A model generated the notes under the pieces. The model was given only the letters and a program-made list of their open reading frames with translations. It did no database searches and was not told the origin of the DNA. A DNA stretch of 13,261 nt from Pseudomonadota bacterium (GTDB lineage: Bacteria; Pseudomonadota; Alphaproteobacteria; Azospirillales; Azospirillaceae), in contig JAEZPL010000825.1 of the NCBI GenBank assembly GCA_023413605.1, positions 1 through 13,261 on the forward strand. Reading direction: 5' to 3'. Numbering within the stretch: the first letter of the stretch is position 1; the number at the start of each line of letters is the position of its first letter. The position numbers and the translations under genes are program-made. Of the stretch, positions 12,661 through 13,261 are shown piece after piece.

Positions 12661-13261
12661 GGGCTTTGTCTCGGGTTTCGTCCTGGGCGGTCAGTTCCTC
12701 CGCGGCGTCGGCGAGCGCCTGTTTCCAGGAATGGCGCAGCACGGTGTGCGGAAAGTGCAATTCGACCCCGGCGAGAAGCTCCGGATTCTCGGCGACGGTC
12801 AGCGCCACCGTCCGGCCGAGCGCCGCCGCCAGCCGGTCCCGACAAACCGCGACGTCCATCTCCGGCAAGGGGCCCACGCCGACGAGCCGCACGGGCACCG
12901 GGTCGTCGTTCGCCGCCAGGGCACGGCGCTGCGGCTCCGGCAGGGCTTCGACGCTGCGGCAGGCCGCGGCGAGAAAGGGGAGGGTCATCGCGTCAGTCAT
13001 CGCGTGGTTCGTTGCCGCATTGTGGGCCATCATGGCGAGAAGCCGCTGCGCCACAGCCGTGCCGAGCGCCGCGGCGTGGCCGCGCAGGCCGGCCAGCGCC
13101 TGCCGGCGCTCCTCCACCAGCGTCGCCCGCCCGTCGGCGAGCAGCCGATCGACCTCGGCGCGTGCCGTTTCGATCAGGGCGGCACGCTCGGTCTCCGCCT
13201 GGGCGCGGGCGTCGGCGAGCAGCCGGTCGCGCTCGGCAGCGAAGCCGGCCCGGTCGGACGC
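12635..13261 (-). CDS. atpF: F-type (N-ATPase) ATP synthase b subunit with delta-like C-terminus (N-terminus outside the window)
   Basis: 208 codons are visible and the frame runs off the right edge, so the membrane helix and start are missing. The visible N-terminal ~65 residues are an Ala/Arg/Glu-rich coiled coil (AAERDRLLADARAQAETERA), the b-subunit stalk. The remaining part (PFLAAACRSVEALPEPQRR, PELLAGVELHFPHTVLRHSW) resembles the C-terminal domain of the delta subunit, with the usual LL.G..... strand. No separate atpH (delta) gene lies between here and atpA. N-ATPase operons are known to lack atpH, and this extended AtpF would supply the stator contact. It overlaps atpA by 26 bases. Confidence 0.85.
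   Translation of the reverse strand, partial: ASDRAGFAAERDRLLADARAQAETERAALIETARAEVDRLLADGRATLVEERRQALAGLRGHAAALGTAVAQRLLAMMAHNAATNHAMTDAMTLPFLAAACRSVEALPEPQRRALAANDDPVPVRLVGVGPLPEMDVAVCRDRLAAALGRTVALTVAENPELLAGVELHFPHTVLRHSWKQALADAAEELTAQDETRDKAHDDAERRA

Noticed and set aside
1..13261. CRISPR arrays, insertion sequences, rRNA or tRNA genes
   Set aside because: No spaced direct repeats, transposase motifs or complete RNA folds were seen on either strand.

Overview
The window is GC-rich, densely coding DNA of the kind found in Alphaproteobacteria, most likely Rhodospirillales (Azospirillum-like). This placement rests on codon use, on an N-type F-ATPase tail, and on the mix of microoxic-type genes; the sequence alone cannot fix the genus.

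Layout. From the left edge: the C-terminal 60% of a phosphoenolpyruvate synthase, coupled by an ATGA overlap to a flavodoxin-fold NAD(P)H oxidoreductase. Next comes a 350-base regulatory gap, an Hsp20 small heat-shock protein, a zinc-ribbon protein of the BCAM0308 type, and what looks like a frame-disrupted DUF2267 gene. On the minus strand follow a long-chain acyl-CoA ligase and a small secreted protein. A stand-alone SbmA/BacA- or ABCD-like permease without an ATPase domain (plus strand) converges, one base apart, on a 93-residue conserved small protein. A decayed minus-strand patch holds the last ~40 codons of a histidine kinase and two possible small membrane ORFs. A plus-strand pair then encodes a hypothetical protein and a Crp/Fnr regulator with four FNR-like cysteines. 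The right end is the tail of an ATP synthase operon on the minus strand (atpF, partial, then atpA and atpG), in the order typical of N-ATPases.

The unifying signal is a set of seven short Crp/Fnr-type boxes (half-sites TTRAY, 4-base spacer, often CCAG) in the non-coding gaps, ahead of hsp20, the acyl-CoA ligase, the secreted protein, the permease, the 93-residue protein and the hypothetical-crp pair. Three of them (hsp20, permease, ligase) have a -10-like hexamer at, or within one base of, the spacing expected of a class II Crp/Fnr promoter. The regulator near the right side has cluster-type cysteines but lacks the FNR glutamate in its recognition helix, which would fit a site departing from TTGAT. 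My inference is that this is a low-oxygen or redox-controlled stress and energy island (gluconeogenic PEP supply, quinone/NAD(P)H redox, chaperone, lipid activation, envelope transport) with its own regulator. The F-ATPase operon is a separate unit that converges on it.
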